Shown one piece after another: positions 52,723 to 63,950 of a DNA stretch of 64,000 nt. Source of the DNA: Ascochyta rabiei (taxonomy: Eukaryota > Ascomycota > Dothideomycetes > Pleosporales > Didymellaceae); contig NC_082411.1 in NCBI RefSeq assembly GCF_004011695.2, positions 1,534,001 to 1,598,000 on the forward strand, written 5' to 3'. The position numbers and the translations under genes are program-made. The notes beneath the pieces were generated by a model that saw only the letters and a list, made by a program, of their open reading frames with translations, did no database searches and was not told where the DNA came from. Each line of letters begins with the position of its first letter. Position 1 is the stretch's first letter.

Positions 52723-52992
52723 GCCAGAGCTGTACCTATGCAAATTTACTGTTTGGTTTCAACTATGCTTATGGTAATCATTGCAAAACTTATTCCGTGC
52801 ATGAGTGGTGGATACTTTCTTCTGTACGGAGCTTATCACAATGCACTGAAGATCATCTTCGCAGATAGAGACAACCAAGGGCAAAGAAGAAGAGGAACTT
52901 TGATCAAAGAGGATAGGATCTAGAGGATTCAAAATTTAGAATTCTTCATAAATAGCAAAGTATGATATCTTGTGCTTATATTACCGCAACGG

Positions 52993-53355
52993 TTACAACA
53001 ATCGTTTTTTGGCTGTAGGTCTGCTACTTTGGTCCCAGGTCTTTTGTATTGCTTGAACTGTATCCGTCTTTAAGCTCTCGAGAAGTTCAACAGACGATGT
53101 CCTCCCGCATTCAGGCTTTTCCATCATACGATTTTCTTGCTCTGCTAGTTTTAATAACAGCTGTCTTTGCACTTCCAAGCTTCCCTCTATTTCGTATATA
53201 TCACGGTGATTGTTCCTGCTAGCCTGTTCCCTGATATGGCCTTTATCATTAAATACTCTGCCTTGATAACTCTCGTGCTGCTTCATCTGGCGAGAAGGGC
53301 TACTGTGTTTGATATAATCTCGGAGAGGTATATCAGGTCTCCACTCCACAGGCAT
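52993..53355 (-). CDS. Hypothetical orphan protein with helical C-half
   Basis: 120 aa from ATG 53355. A polar N-half is followed by a probable coiled-coil segment (EGSLEVQRQLLLKLAEQENRMM) and a basic C-terminus (PTAKKRLL). Similar in size and style to the coiled-coil orphans at 41.0 and 42.4 kb, but no direct similarity was seen. Confidence 0.45.
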   Translation of the reverse strand: MPVEWRPDIPLRDYIKHSSPSRQMKQHESYQGRVFNDKGHIREQASRNNHRDIYEIEGSLEVQRQLLLKLAEQENRMMEKPECGRTSSVELLESLKTDTVQAIQKTWDQSSRPTAKKRLL

Positions 53356-54498
53356 ATTTAGTGACGTGTAGTCGGATGAGCGCAGGCTGGTTATGAATAC
53401 TCAAAATTGTAGTGGTAAGTCTTAGCGAATTGCGCTGAGCAGGTTATGCACGCTGACCCACACTTTCATATATGTGAAAATTCACAAGCTAACCTGAAAG
53501 TTATAGTCGGGCTTAGTACCAACAGTGGCAAGCAAATGGGTTGCAGCACTAATCTTTGCCCCTTCACAGAAGCTTGAGAATTTCTGCAGTACGATATCTA
53601 ATATGCATATACTTAAAGCTATATATACCTAGGCAACTTCTAGAAATTTCATAAAGTAGTGCTAAAGCAGCTAGACATGTTTTTAACAACAATTAGTTCT
53701 AGATTACAACTGTCTCTCTTCTTTGCACCCCGCGATTTACTGCCTGTCTCTTTATCATTTACGCAGCGGTGCTCCTGCTGTTGTATATCCTCTTATGCTG
53801 CGCCCCGTGAACATTCTTCAGTTCCGCTCGCGCACTTACTTCTAGCACACATAGATATCCTGATATAGTTACTATCTTACTACTTGCTTATACTTTCAAA
53901 ATTAAGGAGCGGGAGAAGACAGTCCGTCTATAACAGACTCCGGGTAAGGACTAGAACAGGATGCCAACAGGCTAGGTGTTAACAAACAACTAGGCGTAGC
54001 ATCAAAAATTAAGAATAGCCCTATATACCTGCCAAAACACGACAAACTGCTGATAACTTGTAGTTGTCTTGGCGTTACATTGGACCGTGAGAGCCCCTAC
54101 ATGTTCCTGGTGTCATGCTGTAATGTGATGCTTACTTCTAGCTGTCTTGGCATTACAGCAAATGAGAATTCTAGGGCTGCTATTACATGTGCCTAGCTTA
54201 GCATGATATTACAAATTGATCTAGTAGGGATAAGAATATAATGCTGGTGTAAGCTTGCTAATCTATATAAGGAGCTTTGTGCCATCATCTTGCGTTCGTG
54301 CCACGAATTTGAAATCTGCTACCCTAAAAAACCATGCGATCCATACATCTTGTACGTTGAGTAGTCACAGCAATACTACTTCTAACAAGAGACAGGAGTT
54401 TGCTCACGATGAGCCGCTTCTGGATCAGACCCAGGCTAGAATGAGAGAAGAAGAGGCAAGATAACTAGTCCTACCAAGATTCCGCTAACTTTTGGTAG
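53356..54498. other. Intergenic region with a short direct repeat
   Basis: About 1.1 kb. An imperfect 23-bp direct repeat (CTTGTAGTTGTCTTGGCGTT type, 20 of 23 matching) lies at 54057-54079 and 54135-54157. No gene was recognised; the 5' exon of the next gene is probably in the right end. Confidence 0.45.
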
Positions 54499-55792
54499 TT
54501 TATCTTGACAGCGAAAGCTTTTCTGGGCCTACTTGCAAGGGCGGAACTTGAGTATCTAGAGTACGTGCAGCCAAAGCTCCTACCACACAGGCTGTCTTTC
54601 GATCGCGACTGGGATTCTACACGAGGTACACAGTCTGAGCGCCCGTCGCATCCGGCCATTGTTGATATCCAATCGTCCACCACTTTCCCTCCTACCGGCA
54701 GCTTCCAATTAGAAACGGACAGGAATAAGACGCTTGACGTTTCCGTAGCCCAAGACTCAGATGACCAAGCAGGCGCTTCTATGTGCGTTTCAAACCCGTC
54801 CTTTTTCCCTTCCTACATAAGTTCTGCTTCGATATCGCCGTCACCACCCGCCTTTACCCCTAGCCCACTACAGGAGCATGAGCCTATATGGCAGGAGGAA
54901 TCTCCACAATCTCTTTACGCTCGACGCATGCAGCGACTAGATTATCTTCACCCTGAAATTCAGAAGCACATAGCAAGCATTATTTGGCTTGGCGACCACT
55001 TTCTTCTGGAAAACGTAGGGAAGTTCTTGAGATTGTTTTGCCGTAGGTGGAGTCAGACAGACCTCGGCTATCACCCCTTCCCAAACAGCTTCGCTAGCGA
55101 CGATTCCAGAATGCAAAGCTTGTTTAGACGTTATTACCACGCTGAAACCTTCAGGCGTCGTTCGGGTATAGATCGTCTTAAATTTCGATTCTTGAGGATC
55201 TTACTTTACCACGATTTCGAGGAACTCTGCATTAATGTACAGAATAATTTAGAGAGATATAGACCTCTTTCTCGTGGCCAGGATGCAACCACTGTTGCTA
55301 CAGATAAATTCATCGACGGGCTTAGTAAGGCTTACGGGGAGGGTGTCCTCACACGAACAGAAGATCAGCGGCGAGAGAGCTTTCGAAAACACAAGGCGAT
55401 CGGCAGAAGATGGTCCGTTGTAGCATCACACTTTGGCCTTGGTATCCTCTTAACTTGCAGCCCCGAATTAGAGGCTAAAATGTAGGATTTCTATGAGCTT
55501 TAGATAAATTTTATCTAACACATCTAGCAATGACCACAACTTTCCTGAGCGAAGGTTTCCAGCTCTCCTTACATACATACTCAATGTATATCCTAGAGGA
55601 AGTCAGCTGAGCCGGGAACTTGACCCTTTCCTTCGCTCGATAATCCAAGGAGTTTCGCCGCCCTTATGGCCAACAAAAGCATCTCTAAACATTCTCAGCT
55701 CCTATAATCAAGAGAGCGAAAGTAGCGACACCAATCTTCGTAAGGAGTGGTTACGGGTAGAAGTGCACAATGGGTTTTACCGAATTTTGTAA
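54499..55792 (+). CDS. Hypothetical protein, multi-exon, start unresolved
   Basis: Coding frame 54499-55481 continues through a 46-bp GT-AG intron (55482-55527, phase 2) into 55528-55792. The second exon (NDHNFPERRFPALLTYILNVYPRGSQL...) confirms that the short 3' stop is intronic. No in-frame ATG precedes residue ~93, so an upstream exon is expected, with a likely acceptor at 54511. The sequence shows a Ser/Pro-rich region (SYISSASISPSPPAFTPSP) followed by a helical basic domain (YARRMQRLDYLHPEIQKHIASIIW, FRRYYHAETFRRRSGIDRLKFRF). Family not recognised. Confidence 0.55.
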
Positions 55793-55907
55793 GATACACA
55801 GAATGGATTTTAATTAACCTAATCTAGCTATTAAGCGTAGATAGATAAAATGATATTGCAGGAGAGTTGCAGGTGGCAATTTCCTCATACTCTAGTAATT
55901 TGAGGGC

Positions 55908-56055
55908 GATACAGATGAGTATGAGACGCGCGAGTTGAAGGGCAACAAGGATAGTTACCCTATTAAATACTGGATAGGCTTTCGCGGTCGTTACCCTAAC
56001 CTTGCCCAGCTCGCTATTGATGTTGTTGCGGTGTTAGTAGGCCCTATCTGACACT
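55908..56055 (+). pseudogene. hAT transposase C-terminal (dimerisation) relic
   Basis: The frame DTDEYETRELKGN...YPIKYWIGFRGRYPNLAQLAIDVVAV matches the hAT C-terminal pattern in which (N/Y)P..YW is followed by RYP.LA.LA.D. It ends at a stop where the SSxxxER motif would follow. No TIRs or 8-bp TSD were found nearby. Confidence 0.6.
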
Positions 56056-56260
56056 CTCTTCACTGGTGTGACCATCTCGGCCAGTATGTGTTTCATGGCC
56101 TGTACTTATGGAACCCTCGTAGCTAGACAGCAACTCAGCGCAGTATTCCGTTGACCTTCGTACCAGAGTACCTCACAATGCTCTCACAGATGTACTCTAA
56201 GCTGCGAGTGAGAGCGCATGTTCAGCGAGCTTAGCGAACTCCTCAAGCTGACGGCAGAGA

Positions 56261-56419
56261 GCGTTTTTAGGAGCAGGGGGTTTCTAGGAGCAAAGCGTTT
56301 CTAGGAGCAGAGCGTTTCTAGGAGCAGAGCGTTTCTAGGAGCAGGGGGTTTCTAGGAGCAGAGCGTTTCTAGGAGCAGGGGGTTTCTAGGAGCAAAGCGT
56401 TTCTAGGAGCAAAGCGTTT
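56261..56419. repeat. 17-bp minisatellite, nine copies plus a partial
   Basis: Units GCGTTTCTAGGAGCAGA occur with only three variable positions (first C/G, AGA/AGG/AAA end), from 56261. Variants alternate rather than grading. There are no spacers, so it is not a CRISPR array. Confidence 0.95.
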
Positions 56420-56536
56420 GCTAAGCACCCACATGAAAAATAAACACTAGATTAATAGCTGCGTTGTTCTTTGAAGATTAAGGCACGTACAAGCATTATC
56501 TCTAGTTAAGAAACACATGCTTCCAAGAAGTGGGCT

Positions 56537-57894
56537 CTAGTTGTGAGGAAACCCTTCCCTTAGATTCTCATACTTGCTCTGTGGAAAGCTCAGCAAATCG
56601 GCACTCTGATCTAACGCACCGATACCACCAACATTGTTAACGAACTACTTATATCGTTAGCATTGCTCTCCTCTTATCCCGTCTCCCCATATCAACCAGT
56701 AGGGGAAAAAAACACGCACCGTAGAAATCAGACCATCAGCACCCTTGTCACTCAAGCTCTCCCACCACATAGCACCTCCCAACCCCTGCTGGCGGACCAG
56801 TTGGGCTTTCTTAGCGATGATGGCGGGCGTGTCATAGCTGATCATCCCGCGCTTCGCAGCATCATAGCTCCAGCTCACCACCAGGTCCAAATCCTCAGTA
56901 ACCTTTGCACCAGCCTGAGGCAGCGCTTTATAATCATAGACACCCGCTTCCCACGTCCCCTGCCCCACACCCTGGAACGCCTTCCCCGGGCCATTGGTCT
57001 GGGTAAAAGAGCGGCCGTACAGCGGCATACCGAGCACGATTTTGTTGGCAGGCACACCGGCGGAGACGTATTCGTCTAGCGCCTTCTTCGTGCTGAAGGG
57101 CGTGGAAGAGGGGTTTGAGGGGGAGGGGCAGAAGTTGGCGTCGTGGCTGGCGTTAGTGTCTGAGGAGCTGGAGTAGTCGTACGCCATCTGCACGTGCGTC
57201 AACATGGACGGAAGACATGGAGATCACGAGAAATTGACACTTACGAGGTTCCGGAAGTCGAGGCACTTGTCCATAGCGTCGAGGTTCATCTTGTTGTAGT
57301 TGGCAGGCCCAGCAGGCGACGCAACGGTGAGAAGTAAATGCTGGTTGTTGGCGTACTGGGCCGAATAGTCATTGAGTTGTCGCATTAGCCTGGGCTTCGT
57401 TGGCAAGATACTCCCAGCCAACATCAAGACCATCAAAACCAAGGTCCGCAAGGATCTTAATCGCACTACTCGCAAAAGTTTCCCGACCCTTGGGTGTTGA
57501 CGCTGGTGCTGCAAAGTTGGCAGAGTAGGTCCACCCACTGATCGACAAGAGCACTTTAAGCTTGCGGTTCTGCTTCTTAAGCAGAAACAGCTACTTAGCG
57601 CATCCGAAGACGTTAGTGCCGACATTGTTCCAGGAGTCAGCGTGGTAGTGCTTGTCAGTATCGGACCAAGTGTCTGTCAAGTAGACTTCGCCGGTCTCTG
57701 GTCGAATATTGGCAAAGGCGTAGAGACTGCGAGTAAGTTCTTGGCCTGGAAGATCTTGAGGGTTGAAGTTACGACCATAGATGGCCTGTATCTATCGTCA
57801 GCAAATTAGATCTTGGACATTTTCTTTAAGCAAAACAGACCCAGTTGACAAAGTAGGCGACATTCTTGTAACCCGTCGCAGCTGAAGATGCCAT
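56537..57894 (-). pseudogene. GH18 chitinase, disrupted
   Basis: Exon 1 is 57894-57841 (YKNVAYFVNW), exon 2 begins at 57785 ([27 protein letters not shown]). Later exons carry MAYDYSSSSDT, KIVLGMPLYGRSFTQTNG, GLGGAMWWESLSDK and, from 56644 to 56537, the end NNVGGIGALDQ...GFPHN. Lesions: TAG at 57593-57591 at a Gln position ([14 protein letters not shown]); the catalytic DxxDxDxE motif reads DGLDVGWE; the expected WEYP is WEYL; and a frameshift/deletion lies near 57370-57385 between EAQAN and the DYSAQYANNQHLLLTVASPAGP segment. GH18 enzymes hydrolyse chitin. No signal peptide is evident. This copy is inactive. Confidence 0.88.
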
Positions 57895-58879
57895 GGTGTT
57901 GATGGGACAAAAAGTGAACACTTCCTGTCCCTGCGTTGATTGGAATTATATCCTCCAACAGGTGTCCTTGGCAGTCTGTGGAAATGTGGCGGCCTTAATG
58001 AGTGTAAAGAGAGAAAACATGATTGCTACTCCCGTGAAGGGGCATGTTGGCGTGGCGCATCCTTATGATGTCGCTAGTGGCACAGGCTAGTGCAGCCACG
58101 AGTCGCGGCTTTGGTTGGGTGCCGAAGCTCGAGATGAATGTGGGTTTGAGTTAAGCGATAAGTTTAGGTGAGCGGGCAAGTTGGTGGTAAAGATACCAAG
58201 GAGTAATCGTCAAAACCGCGGGAGTTTATACTCAAAGAGAATGACTAAAAACGGCTTAACGTGGAGGCAACATAGACTAGTCAGAGAAAGGCCTGAGCAA
58301 AGTTAAAGGAGGGTGCAATAGTCGGGAGACCATGAGATGTACTAATGAACAGCTGGAATGCAACGAAAACACTCCTCAAAGGGAAAGTATCAGTAAGATA
58401 TCAGAAGAAGAGAAGTGAAAGATAGCAGAACTCCAGGGCATCGGCGGCCTGCTAAAGTTTCCCGAAACCAGTTACTAGCTCTATGTGTGACCAGGAGATA
58501 TCGTATTCTTTCTCGCCAACCAGCAGTTGCACAAGCTCGAAGTTGACTTCGGAACCCCCAACGCTTCACAAACGGTCTTTACGTTGTGAACCGACAAGCC
58601 TGATGCAAAGGACAAACGCATAAGGAGAACGGGCGGTGAGGATGACGGGCACAGATGAGGAAGGGAGGAAGAGCAATGTTAGTCAAAAATGACGACAGTG
58701 ATCATCCCAATGTTTTAAAACTGTCCAGTAGTCAGGGATAGTACCGTTCATCCGGCTTCAGAACCAACAAAACCAGCACCTGCAAGCAAGCGGTCTGGTG
58801 ATAATAAATAGGATAAGCAGCCCGACGAATGCGCGTCGCGCGAGACAAGAGGGACAGCCTTACACATCAACGCTAGTAA
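57895..58879. other. Intergenic region without recognisable gene
   Basis: About 1 kb upstream of the chitinase pseudogene; nothing recognised. Confidence 0.5.
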
Positions 58880-59176
58880 GGCTCTCCTCCTTACGCATCG
58901 ACTAGTACTGAGAGTCATGTAGGGCACCAGCCCGAGAAGAATGGTACCAAATTTGTAGATCTTTTAGATGAACTGAATGACCTGGTGGAGCAGCAAAATC
59001 ACATTTCAAGTAAGGTAGACGATGTGGTGTCTCGTCTCCAAGAAGCACTCAAAAAACCTACTTATAGGAGCTTGCCCAAAGACGGCAAACTTGTTAGATG
59101 GGCAGATGGTGCCAGTACCCACGGCCCTAATGACAATACACACCACCCTGGGGAAAGAGCACATGGAGGTGGATAG
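58880..59176 (+). other. Open coding-like fragment without start codon
   Basis: The frame from about 58880 to the stop at 59174-59176 has no ATG. It encodes a coiled-coil-like stretch (FVDLLDELNDLVEQQNHISS, VVSRLQEALKKP) and a polar tail. It may be a terminal exon or a fragment of a decayed gene. Confidence 0.35.
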
Positions 59177-59342
59177 GATCAGAAGATAAGAACTTTGTAA
59201 GAAATATTGATATAGTATGCGGTGCATGAGAATTAAATAGATCGCGGATAGTCAAATCAGTGCACTAGCAATGCTATCACGGGTAGAGATGCTGGTGATC
59301 CTAAAGACGGGTTATCTGATTCTTTGAGCTCGTTCTTCTTGT

Positions 59343-59980
59343 TCATCGTGTCTCCCATGTGTCAAACTCTTCAGAGACGGTGTCTGCTGTCCTGGTAACG
59401 TCCGGTGACAAACGTAGGGAACTGTACTCCCAACTGTTTCCTAACTCAGTCTTGCTTCCATAGTTACTGCCCATGTCCGGACAGCCACTTATGTCAAAGG
59501 AGTTGTGCAACGGAGCCAAAGGTTGCAAGGAATACTCAGTCGACGAATCGTAGTCTATTTGCGATGCTGGTGATAGTTGGACGAGGTTTGACAATTCATG
59601 ATAGAATGCGCTCGAAGTGGGTGGCGAGCGAAAGTAGGCATCTGCTGGAGCTGCTGTTATTGCCTTGTTTAGACACTGAGCTATAACAGAGGTTAGACGT
59701 GCACTCTCTACTTAAAGACAGAAACTCATTGCGAACTCGCACCCTTTTCTAACGCTTTTATAGCTGCTAATGCGTGTACCAGCCGCTCCTGTAGCGACTC
59801 ATTGTCATGCTCAAGCTCTCTGTTCTGAAGCTGTTAATAGAATATTCTACCGTTAAACAGCAAATTTCGAACCTGGCGTTGAAGAGAATCAATCTGATCT
59901 TTTGTTCTCTGGCGCGACTTTTGCTGACTCTCTCGGTTCATTTTTCTTTTCTTTGCAAGTTGGGCAGCAGTGAGTTTCAT
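59343..59980 (-). CDS. Small bZIP transcription factor
   Basis: Exons 59980-59873, 59830-59743 and 59680-59343, with introns of 42 and 62 bp, encode 177 aa. The basic region AKKRKMNRESQQKSRQRTK sits at about 9-27, followed by the zipper IDSLQRQ|LQNRELEHDNESLQERLVHAL, which is only continuous when the 42-bp intron is removed. The basic region has S instead of the usual A/R at the invariant N-x7-R spacing (NRESQQKSR), keeping N and R. The C-terminal part is Ser/Pro-rich and probably regulatory. Head to head with the SAM-domain gene (starts 216 bp apart). Confidence 0.75.
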
Positions 59981-60196
59981 AATGTTTTGCGGACTTGCTC
60001 TCGAAGATCTCCTCTATTGCTGGGTAGTAGCTGCTGGTATTTTCGAGTCGAGAGGATGGAGAGTAGAACAAGATTAAAGTGAAGGGTTTTAAAGGTTCGT
60101 TAGCAAGGTGCCAATAATCGATGGTTCAAAGACCTGCATCAACAAAGTGATCTCGGTAGAAAACGAAGGTGTGGGGCTGACGATACAGCCCCATAC

Positions 60197-60736
60197 ATGC
60201 ATCGTCTAATCAGGTCCGCTTATGACAGTACTGAGAGGGAAAAACGACAAACAGCGAGAACTCAATTTTTGGTATTACCATCACAAAAGCATCAAAAAAA
60301 TATGCCAGAAGTCGCAACGGTCTCTATAAACCATCGCGCGTCCCCCCGCGCATTCTTCCCCAATGCTGCTATTCAACAATCCATTATTGTTAATGGAGTC
60401 TCGCTGAGCAATGCACACAATATGGATAACCATTTACGCCACAACCTCCAAGTCCTTTCCCTAGGCCAATACATTGATGTGATGCAAGAGTATGGGTTCG
60501 TCGATTGGGATACCCTGTCCAAAGCGCAAGAAAAGGACTTTGATCGACTCGGTTTGAAACTCGGCCACCGACGTCGACTTCAAAGAGAGCTAGCCAGTAT
60601 GAGAGGTTTGCCGATCTGGGCACCACTCGACAGACAGTATGGAGATTACGAACCCCCAAGCCAACTGCATCGGCAGCGACCCAGCACTGCTTGCAACGAC
60701 GCGGATAAAATCAATTTCCAAAGCAACCCAGTTTGA
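60197..60736 (+). CDS. SAM-domain protein
   Basis: 179 aa from ATG 60197; the in-frame ATG at 60302 (MPEVATVSIN) would give 144 aa and is equally plausible. Residues about 84-138 form a sterile alpha motif: LQVLSLGQYIDVMQEYGFVDWDTLSKAQEKDF...LGLKLGHRRRLQRELASM. SAM domains mediate homo- or hetero-oligomerisation. In fungi SAM modules of this type often precede an HMG box, but none is seen downstream. The divergent position with the bZIP gene suggests co-regulation. Confidence 0.7.
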   Translation: MHRLIRSAYDSTEREKRQTARTQFLVLPSQKHQKNMPEVATVSINHRASPRAFFPNAAIQQSIIVNGVSLSNAHNMDNHLRHNLQVLSLGQYIDVMQEYGFVDWDTLSKAQEKDFDRLGLKLGHRRRLQRELASMRGLPIWAPLDRQYGDYEPPSQLHRQRPSTACNDADKINFQSNPV

Positions 60737-61714
60737 TCCTACGATCTGTACCTCTGGCTCGGGAACGTAATCGCATCAAATCTTCTGTACAATTGACACT
60801 GGACGGCAACTTGAGCGAACTAGCTGATGAGATCATCTCATCTCGATTGCGAGCGATACAAATAAACAGGCCAACAACACATACAGAGACACGTACAAGA
60901 ACTCGCATATGATATTCGGCTGCTCTTCACCTTTCCAAAGGCCAACGGTTTGGTCGACCGACGAGCTTCGGAAAGGAACTAGTTGTGGTCTTACAGAAAA
61001 GACCGTTCGACGAAGGCGATGAGCTATGAGGAACTGATGAGTATGGGCTAAGCGTGCTGCGAAAGACGAAGCTGCCACAAGCAAAGGAAAAGGTGGTCGT
61101 AGGCGCAAGGATGCTGCGCCACACCCTGAGCGTGAGATAGTGCGAAATAATTAGCTCTAATCTTATGTAAGGCCCCAGTGGCGCAGAAATTGCTGCGGGA
61201 GAACGGTATTGCTGTACAATAGCTGTGCTTGCAAGTTAATCCTTTTTCCAAGGTGCGCCATCATATAGAGAATAGAGTTTCTGGAATGCCATGACCCACC
61301 AACTTTTTTTTAGCTTTTCACGATTCTGAAACTGAGGTCGAATAACGAAGAAGGCCGACGATCAACGCATCCCAAGGCTGTTATGTGCCCATAATGTCAG
61401 AAGCCGCGACAGCGAGATACCCCTGTTAACGGCGAAGGACCGCGTTTAACGTCTCTTCGGGGGTTCTGGAAGATAGCTTGTCATACGAAATAGGCCTGTT
61501 CAGAATTTCAGAACTTACAGTCTTAATTAATACGTACTCCGAGCTTATCCGTAGAGTAAGGCAGGCTCTTGCGTCTTGGCGAGGGAAATGAAGGCGCTTA
61601 CATCACAGTGTTTTGTACGCTTAGCGGCCTGGAATGTGCGCTATGCCAAAACTACTCAACCTATAGCGCGTGATTCAGCAACGGCCATCTGCTGACTGAA
61701 TCTGGAACGGCTGC
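60737..61714. other. Intergenic region without recognisable gene
   Basis: A frame immediately after the SAM gene (60738-60910, VPLARERNRIKSSVQLTLDG...) is coding-like and could be a lost exon; it ends at TGA. The rest shows nothing. Confidence 0.4.
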
Positions 61715-61755
61715 TGAGATTTGTCCACAAGATGAGATTTGTCCCCAACGCTAGC
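61715..61755. repeat. Left TIR of the MULE
   Basis: Two direct 16-mers (TGAGATTTGTCC...) separated by GA, then CAACGCTA. One C-to-A mismatch to the right TIR in the first copy. Confidence 0.9.
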
Positions 61756-62069
61756 CGGATTCTTACTAGCCCAAATTAATTACAGTGTTCTATTCACCCA
61801 GAAATAGGTACGTGTGAAGGTAGGCTGCACCTGGATCATGTATGTTGTTGGACTTATTATCTACTTACACCGTCGTTTCTTACATGGTCTAAGGGTTAAG
61901 CGAGCGAATAACACTCTTTACGGGTAGCTTATCTAAGTCCAGCTAGACTCGGTACCAAGCAGTCGGGTGTCACAAGCAAGGAGTATCCTAGACTGACACA
62001 AGTCCTACAGAATCATTGTTTGCGCAAAGGGTGAGGGCGGTTTTGCAAAGTACTGTACTGAAGGTCCTT

Positions 62070-63812
62070 GCTCGCGTTGATAGCGCCAATGATCATCGTA
62101 GAGGTGGTTTAATCGTAGTGTGGATCTGGCAGCCATTACTTCTTGCAGTGTATGGCGGCATGGAAGACCGTTCGTTTTCTCAAAGAGGCTTGAGCAAGGA
62201 TGCCTGCTGCAACGCTATTGTTGCTCTTTCTGGCGCAGCAAGTTTTGTTGTCTGATGCGCTCGATAGCGGGTGGTGTGAGGACATCATGGATCCCAGGAG
62301 GCAGGAAGGGCATGGACTTGAGCTTGTGCTGAAACTTGGTGCTGTGTCTAGAAGAAGCAATCTCCTTTTTTGTACTTGTTGTATTGACTCTTGACCATCT
62401 GCTCGATCCTCTTGACGACACGAAGCAAGTCGCCTGTTGAAGTTATAAGATAGTCTTTGAGGACCTTGTGCATTCCTTCAACAGGTGAACTTGTGATCGT
62501 GTTGTAGTGTTGGTGATAGGAAGTCTAGGCTGCTGCCCACTCCGTGCGTGTTAAATATTGATTCTCCTGCAGGTACCTGCCAAGCTCAGGCTGGTGACTA
62601 TAGTCTTTGAGCAAATCGTCCCACTTGAACTGGAACTCTAACGGCCTCTTTGCGTAGACAAACTGCTCTAGTTAGCTTGAAATTATTTAAACTGTAATAG
62701 AGCTGCTTTAAAGTGCTCTTAGCGCTGAGGGTCAGCGTACCTGAGCCTAACGTTTCATGAACAAAGCCCTTTGCTTAGCAATCCTCTGTTTCTCTTCTTT
62801 TGTTAAGCCATTGGCGTCTCGCCAGATCTGTTGCGCTTTTGTCTGAACGTTCTTGTTAATGTGCCACACACACAAGAGTTGAGGAACTCCTAGGAGCAGC
62901 GCGCGCGCTGACATCTTTAATGCTTCTTTGTCGCGGATTGCAAAGGAGCAAAAGTGAACACTTCTGCCTCTCTGCAATACCAGGCTGATGTAGTCGTGAT
63001 TTTGGCTCCGACATTCTTCCTGGTTGCTAATAAACACACGTGGCTGTTGCACGCTAGTCTTATGGGGGAAGTTTGCGATTGCACAATAGTAGTCTGCATG
63101 CTTCTTGCTGCTGAGAAAGCAGAAGCCCGCAGAGAAGAACGTCTGTAGATTGGTGCAGCCAAGTATGTGTAGCAGAGGGAGTTTGCACTTGTTATTTTAG
63201 TAAGTGCAGTCTATTAGTAGGACGTTAGGGTTTGCTAGCAGAAGCTTGACCTGCTTCTGGTGGGCGAAGAAGAGGTTCTGAATGCGATTGTTGTTGCCCT
63301 TCTTGACAGTAAAGATCCAGTCTGTTGTGGACAAGTCGTCTAGCAGTGCCTCCACTGGGCTTCTTCTGTTGAGATGTTTTTCCCTAATAGCCTTCCTCTC
63401 GCTGTGGACATCGGTGGCAGATATTAGTGTGCCCTGATCCTCTCTTTGGATGGTAGCCAGTATCTGCATGGGTCGCACCTCAGCATGGGTCATTGATTGA
63501 CCGGGGATGGTTGTGGTCCTTGTTCTGTACTTCTAGCTTCCATTGATCGCTGTGCTTGATCCTGAAGATGACAAGCTTGAAAGGACACCTAGTGGAGCGT
63601 ATGCTCGTGCTTAGAAGCTTCGCACTTGACTGGTAGTTGTGTCTAAAACGATCGCAGTGATAGTAATAGCGTGTCTTGACAGTTGAATGGTAAGGCCAAC
63701 TTTGCTTGAGGACAAAGCCGTAGCCATGCTGCATGCCATGGGTCTTGAGCGCATCATACGCTTCTTCATATGAGCTGTAGAGCAGGTCTGAAGGGGAGGC
63801 TATGTCTTCCAT
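62070..63812 (-). pseudogene. MULE transposase (FLYWCH/FAR1-like N-domain, MULE DDE core, SWIM), disrupted
   Basis: ATG at 63812 (MEDIASPSDL). The N-part has a Cys/His zinc module (YYYHCDRF...CPFKLV...DHNHP). The frame shifts by one near 63485-63493, where PRSINDP passes to THAEVRPMQILATIQ. The core shows LLIDCTY (first Asp), NLQTFFSAGFCFLSS, FAIRDKEALKMSAR (second Asp) and LLCVWHINKNV. A TAA follows CTY near 63192. Later SSPVEGMHKVLKDYL and a SWIM-like PCSSLFEKTNGLPCRH lie beyond more stops. The copy is inactive but only lightly mutated. The downstream end is approximate. Confidence 0.8.
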
Positions 63813-63950
63813 GCTAGGATGCAAAGTGAGTTGATGAGTCTGTTTCAATCTTCTTTATGCTTGATCTGTTGCAAAGACGCGCTGATCTCGCGACGATTTC
63901 GTGTTGATGAATTCCACGCTAAGCCATGTTGAGTGATTAATTTCCGCTAG

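Noticed and set aside
56261..56419. Regularly spaced repeats resembling a CRISPR array
   Set aside because: Repeats are contiguous without unique spacers, and the genome is eukaryotic.
60825..61251. Overlapping minus-strand frames (MRLRPPFPLL..., MEKGLTCKHS...)
   Set aside because: No domain, overlapping each other in different frames, and no splice logic.
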